NCBI RefSeq assembly: GCF_040719375.1
Contig: NZ_JBFDTP010000002.1
Location: forward strand, 186,001 to 250,000
Direction: 5' to 3'
Source of the DNA: Clostridium sp. AN503
GTDB taxonomy: Bacteria; Bacillota; Clostridia; Lachnospirales; Lachnospiraceae
Length of the DNA: 64,000 nucleotides
Each line of letters starts with the position of its first letter. Position 1 is the first letter of the stretch. A model generated the notes under the pieces. It was given only the letters and a program-made list of their open reading frames with translations. It was not told where the DNA came from and did not search any database. A program made the translations under genes and the position numbers. Shown here one piece after another: positions 34,731 through 43,344 of this stretch.

Positions 34731-35657
34731 ATGTCTCAATATGATTTGATTATTGTGGGAGCCGGTCCTGCCGGAATGACAGCGGCCATCTACGCAGCGC
34801 GCGCCAATATGGAGGTCCTGATGCTGGATAAGCTGGCACCGGGCGGACAGATCATCAATACCAACGAGATCCAGAACTATACCGGTGTTGGCACCATTAA
34901 TGGCGCAGAGCTGGCATATCAGATGTATGAGCATACCCAGCAGTTTGACAACATCCACTTCGATTACCGTACCGTAAAGGAGATCAAGGATGAGGGCGCT
35001 GTGAAGCGTGTGCTCTGCGAGGAGGATGACGCGGAGTTTACTGCAACGGCAGTGCTCCTTGCGACCGGGACCAGACCCAGATGCTTAAACGTGCCGGGGG
35101 AAGACAAGTTCCGCGGCAACGGCATCAGCTGGTGTGCGATCTGTGACGGCGCCCAGTACCGTGACCGCGACGTTGTGGTCATCGGCGGAGGCAATTCGGC
35201 TGTGGAGGAGTCCATCTTCCTGTCCGGCATCGTGAAGTCCCTTACGATCGTCACGATGTTTGACTTGACGGCGGACCCGATCGCATGCGACAAGCTGCGC
35301 GCGATGGACCATGTGAAGATCTATCCGTACCAGGATGTGCTGGAGTTTACTGGCGATACGAAGCTTGAGGGGATTCACTTTAAGTCCACCAGGACCGGTG
35401 AAGAGAATCAGGTGGCCTGCGACGGCGTGTTCGAGTATATCGGCCTCACCCCGACTACCGAGTGCTTCAAGAGCCTTGGTGTTTTAAACCAGATGGGGTA
35501 TGTTGAAGTCAACGACCGTATGGAGACAAAGGTTCCAGGTATCTACGGAGCCGGGGACTGTGTTACCAAGAATCTGCGCCAGGTCATCACAGCATGTGCA
35601 GACGGTGCGATCGCGGCACAGGAAGCTTCCCATTATGTGGAGAAGCAGAAACAGTAA
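34731..35657 (+). CDS. trxB: Thioredoxin reductase
   Basis: A 308-residue NADPH-dependent flavoenzyme. FAD-binding GAGPAGMTAAIYAARA lies at the N-terminus, the redox CAIC pair (WCAICDGA) near residue 136, the NADPH-binding GGGNSAVEES just after, and the FAD-binding YGAGDC at the C-terminus. Length is normal. The ATG at 34731 is preferred; GGAAGG lies upstream. A TATAAT box at 34694-34699 suggests its own promoter beyond readthrough from the transporter. The next gene encodes the cognate thioredoxin. Confidence 0.94.
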   Translation: MSQYDLIIVGAGPAGMTAAIYAARANMEVLMLDKLAPGGQIINTNEIQNYTGVGTINGAELAYQMYEHTQQFDNIHFDYRTVKEIKDEGAVKRVLCEEDDAEFTATAVLLATGTRPRCLNVPGEDKFRGNGISWCAICDGAQYRDRDVVVIGGGNSAVEESIFLSGIVKSLTIVTMFDLTADPIACDKLRAMDHVKIYPYQDVLEFTGDTKLEGIHFKSTRTGEENQVACDGVFEYIGLTPTTECFKSLGVLNQMGYVEVNDRMETKVPGIYGAGDCVTKNLRQVITACADGAIAAQEASHYVEKQKQ

Positions 35658-35702
35658 TAAAACTTTTGCATCAAAAGATAAAACAGAAAGGGGTATTTCA
35701 TC

Positions 35703-36014
35703 ATGATCAAGGAAGTAAACAGCGAAGAATTCAAAGAGCTGGCGAAAGAAGGCACTGTGCTGGCGGACTTTTTCTCCACCACCTGCGGTCCGTGCAAGAT
35801 GCTGGGCTTTGTGCTGAAGGATGTGGAAAAGGAGATTGGGGCTGATTTCACGATCCTGAAAGTGGATTTTGATCAGAATAAAGAACTGACTGCTGAGTAC
35901 GGCGTTACCGGATATCCGACCCTGGTGCTTTTAAAGGACGGTAAGGAAGCTGCCCGCCTGCAGGGGCTGCAGCAGAAACCGGTTATCGTTAAGATGATCC
36001 GCGATAATCAGTAG
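35703..36014 (+). CDS. Thioredoxin, atypical TCGPC active site
   Basis: A 103-residue thioredoxin fold. The active site reads STTCGPCKM, with Thr where nearly all thioredoxins have Trp before CGPC, and FF replaces the common FWA strand end. The cis-Pro loop GYPTLV is intact. Trp loss usually changes redox potential or partner choice, so this may be a dedicated electron carrier rather than the housekeeping thioredoxin. It follows trxB by 45 bases and precedes two arylsulfate sulfotransferase genes. AGAAAGGGG lies before the ATG. Confidence 0.9.
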   Translation: MIKEVNSEEFKELAKEGTVLADFFSTTCGPCKMLGFVLKDVEKEIGADFTILKVDFDQNKELTAEYGVTGYPTLVLLKDGKEAARLQGLQQKPVIVKMIRDNQ

Positions 36015-36028
36015 AATACGTTGCGTGG

Positions 36029-36230
36029 GGCGCAGTTCAGGGGTGGGTGGCTCGCAGCGGGAAGGCCCGGATGAATGGAAGCATTCAGAGGTCGCTCTCG
36101 CTCGATGGAGCGCGTAGCGGTGCGTAAGGCGCGTGGAAGACCGCGCCTAAGCACCGACGGGCTCCGACGCCTCTGAATGCTTCCATTCATCCGGGTCTTC
36201 CCTCGGGCGGGCGTACTGGCTGGACTGCGC
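36029..36230. repeat. Large structured hairpin element C
   Basis: Outer arms GGCGCAGTTCAG (36029-36040) and CTGGACTGCGC (36220-36230) pair with one wobble. A 33-bp stem joins 36059-36091 and 36170-36202 with one wobble. In its loop GGTGC..AGGCGCG (36119-36133) pairs with CGCGCC..GCACC (36142-36155). It fills the 338-base gap between thioredoxin and the first sulfotransferase gene. No ORF fits; the end motif is that of element B. Confidence 0.8.
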
Positions 36231-36352
36231 TGCAGGCGCGCGGAGATATGGATGGTGCGTGGGCTGGCCGGACTGTGGTTGCCGGGGATGGAAGCGCAGG
36301 ATGATTTGAGATGGGATAAAAAAGTGATTGATAATGAAAGGAGAGGGTTTAC

Positions 36353-38215
36353 ATGGACAAGATTGGGTACATATATCATGAGAACCTGTTAAAACGGCAG
36401 GCGGATGCGGAGAAGGCGATGCTTGAGGAGTTTCGGGCTGGGGACTATACGCTGGAGAAACCACTGGTGAAATACAATCCGTACTTCATCAGTCCGCTGG
36501 CAGCAGTAGTGCTGTTTAGGACCGAAGAGGAGACGGCAGTTACCCTGACCGTTCTGGGCAAGACAAAAGAGGCAAACATCTATCACACCTTCCCGAAGGC
36601 GAAGGAGCATATCCTTCCGGTACTGGGATTGTACAGTGATTATGAGAATAAAGTGGAGCTTCGTCCTTACCGCGGCACTCCGTCGGTGTTTACGATCAAG
36701 ACTCCGGATGTGTTTGACGGGAAGCAGGTATGCATTTCTATGGAGACCACGCCGGAATATCTGCAGGACAATGTGATCGTAGAGGCGCCTGCGGATGAGA
36801 ACCTGGCAGTGGCTTTCGACTATGCAGGAGACGCCAGATGGCATTTGAACGTGCCGTGTATCTTCGATTTCAAACGGCTGAAGAACGGTCATGTGCTGAT
36901 GGGAAGCGACCGTCTGATCAAGCTTCCGTACTATGTATCCGGACTTTATGAGATGGACATGGTAGGAAAGGTTTACAAGGAATTCTGTCTGCCGGGCGGA
37001 TACCATCACGATCAGATCGAGATGGAAGACGGCAATATCATTTCTTTGACCGATGACTTTACCGGCGACACGGTAGAGGACCATGCAGTGCTTGTGAGCC
37101 GTGAGACCGGCGAGATCTTAAAGACATGGGATTACCGGAAGTTCTTAAAACCGGGCTGCAGCAAGTCCGGCAGCTGGAGCGACGAGGACTGGTTCCACAA
37201 CAATGCGGTATGGTATGACAAGAATACCAACTCCCTGACCTTCTCAGGCCGTCATGTGGATGCGATGGTGAACATCGACTACGACAGCGGCGAGCTGAAC
37301 TGGATCATCGGTGATCCGGAGGGATGGCCGGAGGAGTACAGCAAGTACTTCTTCAAACCGATCGGTGATGATTTTGAGTGGCAGTATGAGCAGCATGCCT
37401 GCCTGATCACCCCGGACGGCGATGTGATGTGCTTCGACAACCATCATTATGGTTCCAAGAATAAAGATACCTACCTTTCTGCCAAGGACAGCTATTCCAG
37501 AGGCGTCAGATACCGCATCAATACGAAGGACATGACGATCGAGCAGGTTTGGCAGTACGGCAAGGAGCGCGGAGCTGACTTCTTCTCCCCGTATATCTGC
37601 AACGTAGAGTATTATAACGAAGGCCATTACATGGTGCATTCCGGCGGTATCGCTTATTTGAACGATGAGCCGTCTGAGGCGCTGGGCGCTTTTGCAAGGC
37701 ATATGCCGGGCGGACGTCTGGAGACCCACACGGTTGAAGTATGTGACGGCAAGGTGATGCTGGATCTGCATCTCCCGGCTAACTACTACCGCGGTGAGAA
37801 GACGAAGATGTATGTGGATGGAGCCAACTTAGAGCTTGGCGCAGGCGTACAGCTTGGAGCTATGGGCGTGACTCCGGAATTTGATACGGATATCCCGATG
37901 GAGAGCTGCGGTGAGCTGATGCCGGCAGAGTGCAATGCAAGGATTGAGGAGGAGGATGACAGAATAACGTTCTACTCCCGGTTTGAAAAGGGCCAGATGG
38001 TCATGCTGCTTTTGGAGGGAGAGAACGAGACACACCGTTACTTTATCTCCACCACGGCAGTGCCGCACCTGGCTATGTGCTGTGGAACCTTTATGGATTC
38101 CGACGAGCGCAACACCAGAACCTTTGTAAATAAAGCAGGGTTAAAGGGTGAGTTTGATGTCCGCGTGATCATTGATGATAAGAAATATGAGACCGGTATC
38201 AAGATTACCTGTTGA
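36353..38215 (+). CDS. assT: Arylsulfate sulfotransferase, copy 1
   Basis: A 620-residue enzyme of the bacterial AssT family, which moves the sulfuryl group from a phenolic sulfate to another phenol through a sulfo-histidine, without PAPS. The active-site histidines expected from the family appear in GGYHHD (His218, His219), DWFHNNAVWYD (His282), SGRH (Arg300, His301) and YEQHAC (His348, the likely sulfated residue). There is no signal peptide, so unlike the periplasmic E. coli enzyme it should act in the cytoplasm, as reported for gut Eubacterium enzymes. AAAGGAGAGG precedes the ATG. Copy 2 follows after 18 bases. Confidence 0.92.
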   Translation: MDKIGYIYHENLLKRQADAEKAMLEEFRAGDYTLEKPLVKYNPYFISPLAAVVLFRTEEETAVTLTVLGKTKEANIYHTFPKAKEHILPVLGLYSDYENKVELRPYRGTPSVFTIKTPDVFDGKQVCISMETTPEYLQDNVIVEAPADENLAVAFDYAGDARWHLNVPCIFDFKRLKNGHVLMGSDRLIKLPYYVSGLYEMDMVGKVYKEFCLPGGYHHDQIEMEDGNIISLTDDFTGDTVEDHAVLVSRETGEILKTWDYRKFLKPGCSKSGSWSDEDWFHNNAVWYDKNTNSLTFSGRHVDAMVNIDYDSGELNWIIGDPEGWPEEYSKYFFKPIGDDFEWQYEQHACLITPDGDVMCFDNHHYGSKNKDTYLSAKDSYSRGVRYRINTKDMTIEQVWQYGKERGADFFSPYICNVEYYNEGHYMVHSGGIAYLNDEPSEALGAFARHMPGGRLETHTVEVCDGKVMLDLHLPANYYRGEKTKMYVDGANLELGAGVQLGAMGVTPEFDTDIPMESCGELMPAECNARIEEEDDRITFYSRFEKGQMVMLLLEGENETHRYFISTTAVPHLAMCCGTFMDSDERNTRTFVNKAGLKGEFDVRVIIDDKKYETGIKITC

Positions 38216-38233
38216 TGTTAGAAAGGAGCCGAT

Positions 38234-40114
38234 ATGCCAGCATTATTTAAGAAAGTTGAACACATTATTGACCAGCAGTATGAGGCAGAACAGAAGTTTC
38301 TGGCTGAGTACAGGGCAGGGGACTATACGATCGAGAATCCATATGTGATCCTGAATCCGTATCTGACTGCACCGCTGACCGCACTGGTCATGTTCAAAGC
38401 CCCCCGGACCACCTTTGCAAAGGTGACGGTAAAGGGTAAAGAAGCTGCCGGTGACCATATGTACCGTCCCGCGACAGACGGAAGGGATATGGTGATCCCG
38501 GTATATGGACTGTATGATGATTATGCAAACCAGGTTGTGATCGAGCTGGGGACCGGTGAGACGAAGACGCTCACCATCCAGACCGATAAAGCGCCTGAGA
38601 AACTGAAAAAACCAACCCTGATCGAGACCACTCCGGAGTACATGGAAGATTTTGTGATCCTGGTCAGCCCGACGTCCCCGGCGTTTTCTGCAGCGTATGA
38701 CTATGCAGGAGATGCTCGCTGGTACACCACTCTGAACCTGGCCTTCGACGCAAAGCGCCTGAAGAACGGACGTATGATCGTGGGTACCGACCGCCTGGTT
38801 GCTCCGCCGTATCATGTAACCGGACTTTATGAGATGGGTATGATCGGTAAGATCTATAAAGAGTACCGTATCCCGGGCGGATATCATCATGATGAGTGGG
38901 AGATGGAAAATGGGGATCTGCTGATCCTGACCCAGGATCTGCCGAGAGGTACCGTTGAGGATGCCTGTGTCATGGTTGACAGAAAGACCGGCGAGATCAT
39001 CAAGACCTGGGATCACCAGGACGTCCTTCCGGTATATCCGGTGGGCGGTTCCGGAAGCCAGGACGCACACGACTGGTTCCACAACAACGCGGTATGGTAT
39101 GACAAGAAGACCAACTCCCTGACGTTCTCCGGACGTCATCAGGATATCATCATCAACCGTGATTTTGAGACCGGGAAGCTGAACTGGATCATCGGTGATC
39201 CGGAGGGCTGGCCGGAGGATATGCAGAAGTATTTCTTCAAGCCTGTGGGCGATGGAGAGTTCGACTGGCAGTATGAGCAGCATGCCTGCATGATCCTGCC
39301 GAACGGTGATGTGATGTGCTTTGACAATGGTCACTGGCGTTCTAAAGTGAAAGAGAACTACGTTCCGGCGAAAGACAATTTCTCCCGCGGCGTTATCTAT
39401 CACATTGACACGGACAATATGACGATTGAGCAGGTATGGCAGTACGGCAAGGAGCGGGGCGCGGAGTTCTTCTCTACCTACATCTGCAACTGTGAGTACT
39501 ACGGAGAAGGCCATTACATGGTACATTCCGGCGGACAGGGCAAGATGCACGGCGAGACCTTAGACCGTCCGGGCGCATCGATCGCAGGTACTGAGGATGA
39601 AAAGTATCTGGAACTGAATTCCACCACCGTTGAGCTGAAAGACGATGTGAAGATGTTTGAGATGCAGATCCCGGCCAACTATTACCGTGCAGAGAAGCTC
39701 CGCCTTTACGATGAGAGCGATGTGGTGACGTTTGGCAAGGGCGAGCGCCTGGGGACCCTTGGGGTTACTGAGGAGTTCATGACCGAAGCTCCGGCAGAGC
39801 CGGCGGGCATGGTGCCGGATTCTTACAAGGCCAAATTCGCACAGGAGGCAGACCGCTTCGTATTTAAGGCAAGCTTTGAAAAGGGAACACTGGTCATGCT
39901 GAACTTAGAGGGTCAGAACGGTTCACCGGACCGCCACTATTTTGTTCCAACCACCAAGAGGCCATTCCTTGCCATGTGTGTAGGTACATTCCTGGACCAT
40001 GATGAGCGGGCCGTTGAGTTCCCGGTCAGCACCGATGAGATTCCGGGGGACTACAAGGTTACACTTACGATCGATGATAAAAAATATGATACAGGGGTCG
40101 AGTTACACGTATAA
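38234..40114 (+). CDS. assT: Arylsulfate sulfotransferase, copy 2
   Basis: A 626-residue paralogue of the preceding gene, with the same collinear blocks: FDYAGDARW becomes YDYAGDARW, then GGYHHDEWEM, HDWFHNNAVWYDKK, TNSLTFSGRH, LNWIIGDPEGWPE and YEQHACMI. All putative catalytic His and Arg are kept, so both copies should be active; they differ most at the N-terminal beta domain and C-terminus, which suggests different donor or acceptor phenols. No signal peptide. AAAGGAG precedes the ATG. Start is 18 bases after copy 1, so the pair is cotranscribed. Confidence 0.92.
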   Translation: MPALFKKVEHIIDQQYEAEQKFLAEYRAGDYTIENPYVILNPYLTAPLTALVMFKAPRTTFAKVTVKGKEAAGDHMYRPATDGRDMVIPVYGLYDDYANQVVIELGTGETKTLTIQTDKAPEKLKKPTLIETTPEYMEDFVILVSPTSPAFSAAYDYAGDARWYTTLNLAFDAKRLKNGRMIVGTDRLVAPPYHVTGLYEMGMIGKIYKEYRIPGGYHHDEWEMENGDLLILTQDLPRGTVEDACVMVDRKTGEIIKTWDHQDVLPVYPVGGSGSQDAHDWFHNNAVWYDKKTNSLTFSGRHQDIIINRDFETGKLNWIIGDPEGWPEDMQKYFFKPVGDGEFDWQYEQHACMILPNGDVMCFDNGHWRSKVKENYVPAKDNFSRGVIYHIDTDNMTIEQVWQYGKERGAEFFSTYICNCEYYGEGHYMVHSGGQGKMHGETLDRPGASIAGTEDEKYLELNSTTVELKDDVKMFEMQIPANYYRAEKLRLYDESDVVTFGKGERLGTLGVTEEFMTEAPAEPAGMVPDSYKAKFAQEADRFVFKASFEKGTLVMLNLEGQNGSPDRHYFVPTTKRPFLAMCVGTFLDHDERAVEFPVSTDEIPGDYKVTLTIDDKKYDTGVELHV

Positions 40115-40122
40115 ATGTAATG

Positions 40123-40189
40123 ATTCAGCCGTGTATCAGAACGGTCAGGCAGTTGCAGCATGACCTGATCAGGCTGTATACGGCTGAAT
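40123..40189 (+). other. Leader hairpin upstream of asrA
   Basis: ATTCAGCCGTGTA (40123-40135) pairs with TATACGGCTGAAT (40177-40189) with one wobble, enclosing a second stem GGTCAGG/CCTGATC (40143-40149, 40164-40170). There is no T run, so it is not an ordinary terminator; an attenuator, processing site or unknown regulatory RNA is possible. Confidence 0.5.
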
Positions 40190-40235
40190 GGTTATGTATT
40201 ATAAATGACACAGGAGTGAAAAGGAGGAATATCAC

Positions 40236-41267
40236 ATGAGTTACAAAATAAGCTTCCAGGAGACGGACAAAATCTTTGCAAAGCTTCAGGAAGAATACGA
40301 GATCTGGGCGCCGAAGCGCCTCGCAGGCAAGGGCAGATATTCCGACACGGACATCATCCGCTATGAGAAGGTGAATTCCGTGGAGGAGATCGAGTACAAG
40401 GAGAAATCCGACTTCCCGGCAAAGGAAGTATTAAGCCCGATCACCCAGTCCCTGTTCTACTTTACCGAGGACGAGTTCCTGGAGAGCAAGGCGAGAGACA
40501 AAAAGCTGCTGATCTTCATGCGTCCCTGCGATATCAATGCACAGCATCATCAGGAGAAGATCTACCTGGGCAACGGCGGTTTTGAGGATGTTTACTATCG
40601 CCGGATGCATGACAAGGTGAAGATCGTCATGATGGAATGCGCCACCGGATGGGACACCTGCTTCTGCGTGAGCATGGGCTCCAACAAGAGCGACGACTAC
40701 GCGATGGCAGTGCGTTTTGGCGAAGGCGAACTGAGCGTTGAGGTAAAGGACGAGGCATTTGCACCTCTGTTTGAAGGCGCGGCTGACTGCGATTTCAAGC
40801 CGGAGTTTGTGGAGGAGAACGAGCTGAAAGTGACCGTTCCGGAGATCCCGAACAAGGAAGTCTTAAATAAGTTAAAGACTCATCCGATGTGGAATGAGTA
40901 CAACAAGCGCTGCATTTCCTGCGGGGCATGTACCGTTGCCTGCAGCACCTGTACCTGTTTTACAACCACCGATATTATCTACAACGAGAATGCCAATGTA
41001 GGTGAGAGAAAGAGAACCACCGCATCCTGCCAGGTAGCCGGATTCAGTGATATGGCAGGCGGCGCAAGCTACCGCAATACCGCGGCAGACCGTATGCGCT
41101 ACAAAGTATTACATAAATTCCACGACTACAAGGCACGTTTCAAAGATTTCGATATGTGTGTAGGCTGCGGCCGCTGCATCAGCAGATGTCCGGAATTCAT
41201 CTCTATCGTTGCAACTGTAGATAAGATGGCAAAAGCAATCGACGAGATTGTGGCTGAGAATAACTAG
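40236..41267 (+). CDS. asrA: Anaerobic sulfite reductase subunit A
   Basis: A 343-residue cytoplasmic iron-sulfur protein that passes electrons within the NADH-dependent siroheme sulfite reductase. Two 4Fe-4S motifs are visible near the C-terminus: CISCGACTVACSTCTC and CVGCGRCISRCPEF. Length matches Salmonella AsrA. AAAGGAGG precedes the ATG. The order asrA-asrB-asrC is the classical operon; AsrABC reduces sulfite to sulfide, here placed after two sulfotransferases and a thioredoxin system. Confidence 0.96.
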   Translation: MSYKISFQETDKIFAKLQEEYEIWAPKRLAGKGRYSDTDIIRYEKVNSVEEIEYKEKSDFPAKEVLSPITQSLFYFTEDEFLESKARDKKLLIFMRPCDINAQHHQEKIYLGNGGFEDVYYRRMHDKVKIVMMECATGWDTCFCVSMGSNKSDDYAMAVRFGEGELSVEVKDEAFAPLFEGAADCDFKPEFVEENELKVTVPEIPNKEVLNKLKTHPMWNEYNKRCISCGACTVACSTCTCFTTTDIIYNENANVGERKRTTASCQVAGFSDMAGGASYRNTAADRMRYKVLHKFHDYKARFKDFDMCVGCGRCISRCPEFISIVATVDKMAKAIDEIVAENN

Positions 41268-41285
41268 GGAAAGGTGGAAAAACAA

Positions 41286-42077
41286 ATGGAAAATATTTTG
41301 AAGCCCACAGCAAGCAAGATTCTTGAGGTGAGAAAAGAGAGCCTCCATGAATGGACCTTTAGAGTAGAGACAGATATCAAACCGGCATATGGACAGTTCT
41401 TCCAGTTGTCCATCCCGAAGGTTGGCGAGGCACCGATCTCTGTCAGCAACTTTGGCGATGGCTGGATGGAGTTCACGATCCGTTCTGTTGGTAAAGTAAC
41501 GGATGTAATCTTCACAAAGCAGGCAGGAGACACCCTGTTCATCCGCGGCGCTTATGGCAAGGGCTGGCCGGTTGAGCAGTTTAAAGACAAGCACGTGGTA
41601 GTGATCACCGGCGGAACCGGACTGGCTCCGGTTAAGAGCATGCTCAACATGTTCTATGACAACCCGGATTATACCAAGAGCGTTACCCTGATCAGTGGTT
41701 TTAAGAACGAGGAAGGCATCATCTTCCACTCCGATCTGGACCGTTGGAAAGAGAGATTTACCACCTGGTATGCTCTCGACAGGGATCAGAAAGAGGGCTG
41801 GAACACCGGTTTTGTAACCGAGTTCGTTTCCAAAGTTCCTTACTCTGAGTTTGGCGAGGACTATGCGGTTGTGATCGTTGGGCCGCCGCCAATGATGAAG
41901 TTCACCGGCATTGAGTGCGTGAAGAACGGCGTGCCGGAGGAGAAGATCTGGATGTCCTTCGAGAGAAAGATGTCCTGCGCAGTTGGTAAATGCGGACACT
42001 GCCGTATAGACGAAGTGTATGTATGTCTGGATGGCCCGGTGTTCAACTATACAGTAGCTAAAAATCTTGTCGATTAA
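41286..42077 (+). CDS. asrB: Anaerobic sulfite reductase subunit B
   Basis: A 263-residue flavoprotein of the ferredoxin-reductase type that takes electrons from NADH. The flavin-binding domain is followed by the nucleotide-binding GGTGLAPVKSML segment and a C-terminal Cys cluster CAVGKCGHCRIDEVYVC for a 2Fe-2S centre, as in dihydroorotate dehydrogenase subunit PyrK. The ATG at 41286 is chosen because AAAGGTGG lies before it; an in-frame GTG at 41274 overlaps that site. It follows asrA by 18 bases. Confidence 0.95.
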   Translation: MENILKPTASKILEVRKESLHEWTFRVETDIKPAYGQFFQLSIPKVGEAPISVSNFGDGWMEFTIRSVGKVTDVIFTKQAGDTLFIRGAYGKGWPVEQFKDKHVVVITGGTGLAPVKSMLNMFYDNPDYTKSVTLISGFKNEEGIIFHSDLDRWKERFTTWYALDRDQKEGWNTGFVTEFVSKVPYSEFGEDYAVVIVGPPPMMKFTGIECVKNGVPEEKIWMSFERKMSCAVGKCGHCRIDEVYVCLDGPVFNYTVAKNLVD

Positions 42078-42089
42078 GGAGTGGAGAGT

Positions 42090-43160
42090 ATGAATCACGA
42101 TATTGATATCAAGAAAGTTCGTATAAATTGTTATAGACAATCTAAAGTTCCGGGAGAATTCATGCTTCAGCTCCGTGTACCGGGTGCGCTGATCGAGGCG
42201 AAGCATCTGAACATGGTTGCAGAGATCTGCGACAGATGGGGCAACGGCACCTTCCATATGGGTACCAGACAGACCCTCAATATTCCGGGAATCAAGTATG
42301 AGAATATTGACGCTATTAACAAATTCATCAAGGGCTACATCCATGACATTGACACCGAGATGTGTAATGTAGATATGGAGACCATTGCAGGTGAGAAGGC
42401 GGAGTACGATCCGGAGAAGGGTTATCCGACCATCGGAGCCAGAAACATCATGTCCTGTATCGGTAATGCACACTGCATCAAGGGCAACATCAACACCTAT
42501 GAGCTGGCAAGAAAGATCGAGAAGCTGATCTTCCCGTCCCACTACCATATCAAGGTTGCTGTTGCAGGCTGCCCGAACGACTGTGTTAAGGCTAACTTCA
42601 ACGATTTTGGTGTTATGGGTATCAACAAGCAGGTTTACGAGATCGACCGCTGTATCGGCTGCGGCTGCTGCGTAGAGGCATGTGAGCATCATGCAACCGG
42701 CGTACTGACCCTGAATGCCAACGGCAAGATCGACAAGGATACCTGCTGCTGCGTAGGCTGCGGCGAGTGTTCCTTAGTCTGCCCGACCGGCGCCTGGAGC
42801 AGAGGCAAGAAGCTGTACCGCGTAACTCTGGGCGGACGTACCGGCAAGCAGAATCCGCGTGCAGGCAAGCTGTTCCTCAACTGGGTAACTGAGGATGTTG
42901 TGCTTGGCATGTTTGCCAACTGGCAGAAGTTCTCCGCATGGGCTCTGGACTACAAGCCGGAGTACTTACATGGCGGACATCTGATCGACCGTGTGGGCTA
43001 CAAGGCATTCGTTAAGCAGATCTTCGAGGGCGTTGAGTTCAACCCGGAAGCAAAGATGGCAGACGACATCTACTGGGCAGAGAACGAGCAGAGAGGCAAT
43101 ATGCACGTTATGCCGCTGTCCCAGCATAAGCATGCTGGTCCGCAGGAGGCTGCGAAATAA
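42090..43160 (+). CDS. asrC: Anaerobic sulfite reductase subunit C (siroheme subunit)
   Basis: A 356-residue catalytic subunit. The siroheme/4Fe-4S ligand Cys pairs appear as CIGNAHC and AGCPNDC, and two further ferredoxin-type clusters as CIGCGCCVEACEHH and CVGCGECSLVCPTG. The arrangement equals AsrC of Salmonella and clostridia, which reduces sulfite by six electrons to sulfide. The ATG at 42090 lies eight bases after AAGGAG; an in-frame GTG at 42081 is rejected. Siroheme is supplied by the HemC-CobA-HemD and Met8-like genes upstream. A terminator follows. Confidence 0.96.
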   Translation: MNHDIDIKKVRINCYRQSKVPGEFMLQLRVPGALIEAKHLNMVAEICDRWGNGTFHMGTRQTLNIPGIKYENIDAINKFIKGYIHDIDTEMCNVDMETIAGEKAEYDPEKGYPTIGARNIMSCIGNAHCIKGNINTYELARKIEKLIFPSHYHIKVAVAGCPNDCVKANFNDFGVMGINKQVYEIDRCIGCGCCVEACEHHATGVLTLNANGKIDKDTCCCVGCGECSLVCPTGAWSRGKKLYRVTLGGRTGKQNPRAGKLFLNWVTEDVVLGMFANWQKFSAWALDYKPEYLHGGHLIDRVGYKAFVKQIFEGVEFNPEAKMADDIYWAENEQRGNMHVMPLSQHKHAGPQEAAK

Positions 43161-43184
43161 GATTTCAGGACAATTGTAATATAG

Positions 43185-43250
43185 AAACAGGGTGTGTCAG
43201 ATTGCTGCAATATCAATTGCAGGTAATGGGGCATGCCCTGTTTTCTTTTG
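43185..43250 (+). terminator. Terminator of the asr operon
   Basis: AAACAGGGTGTG (43185-43196) pairs with CATGCCCTGTTT (43232-43243), followed by TTTCTTTT; an inner TGCAAT/ATTGCA stem extends the structure. Confidence 0.85.
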
Positions 43251-43277
43251 GACTTTCTTCCTGTTATAGAAAATTTA

Positions 43278-43307
43278 TTGGACAGTAGTTGTTTCCAATG
43301 GTAGAAT
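43278..43307 (+). promoter_or_regulatory. Predicted promoter of the GntR-family gene
   Basis: TTGGAC (43278-43283), 18-base spacer, TAGAAT (43302-43307). The -10 region overlaps ATGGTAGAATAGTAG, which loosely resembles, in reverse orientation, the operators found at 46.2-46.3 kb and may allow autoregulation. Confidence 0.55.
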
Positions 43308-43344
43308 AGTAGACAGTGGATCAAATTAAAGTTTGGGGGATAAC

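Noticed and set aside
38243..39550. 435-codon minus-strand ORF opposite assT copy 2
   Set aside because: Antisense shadow of a gene with conserved catalytic residues.
36353..40114. PAPS-dependent sulfotransferase or sulfatase
   Set aside because: No PAPS-binding loop and no CxPxR formylglycine motif; the His-based AssT blocks are present in both copies.
41109..42692. 527-codon minus-strand ORF across asrA-asrB-asrC
   Set aside because: It lies opposite three genes with clear Fe-S and siroheme motifs and has Val/Asp/His-rich low-information content typical of antisense frames.
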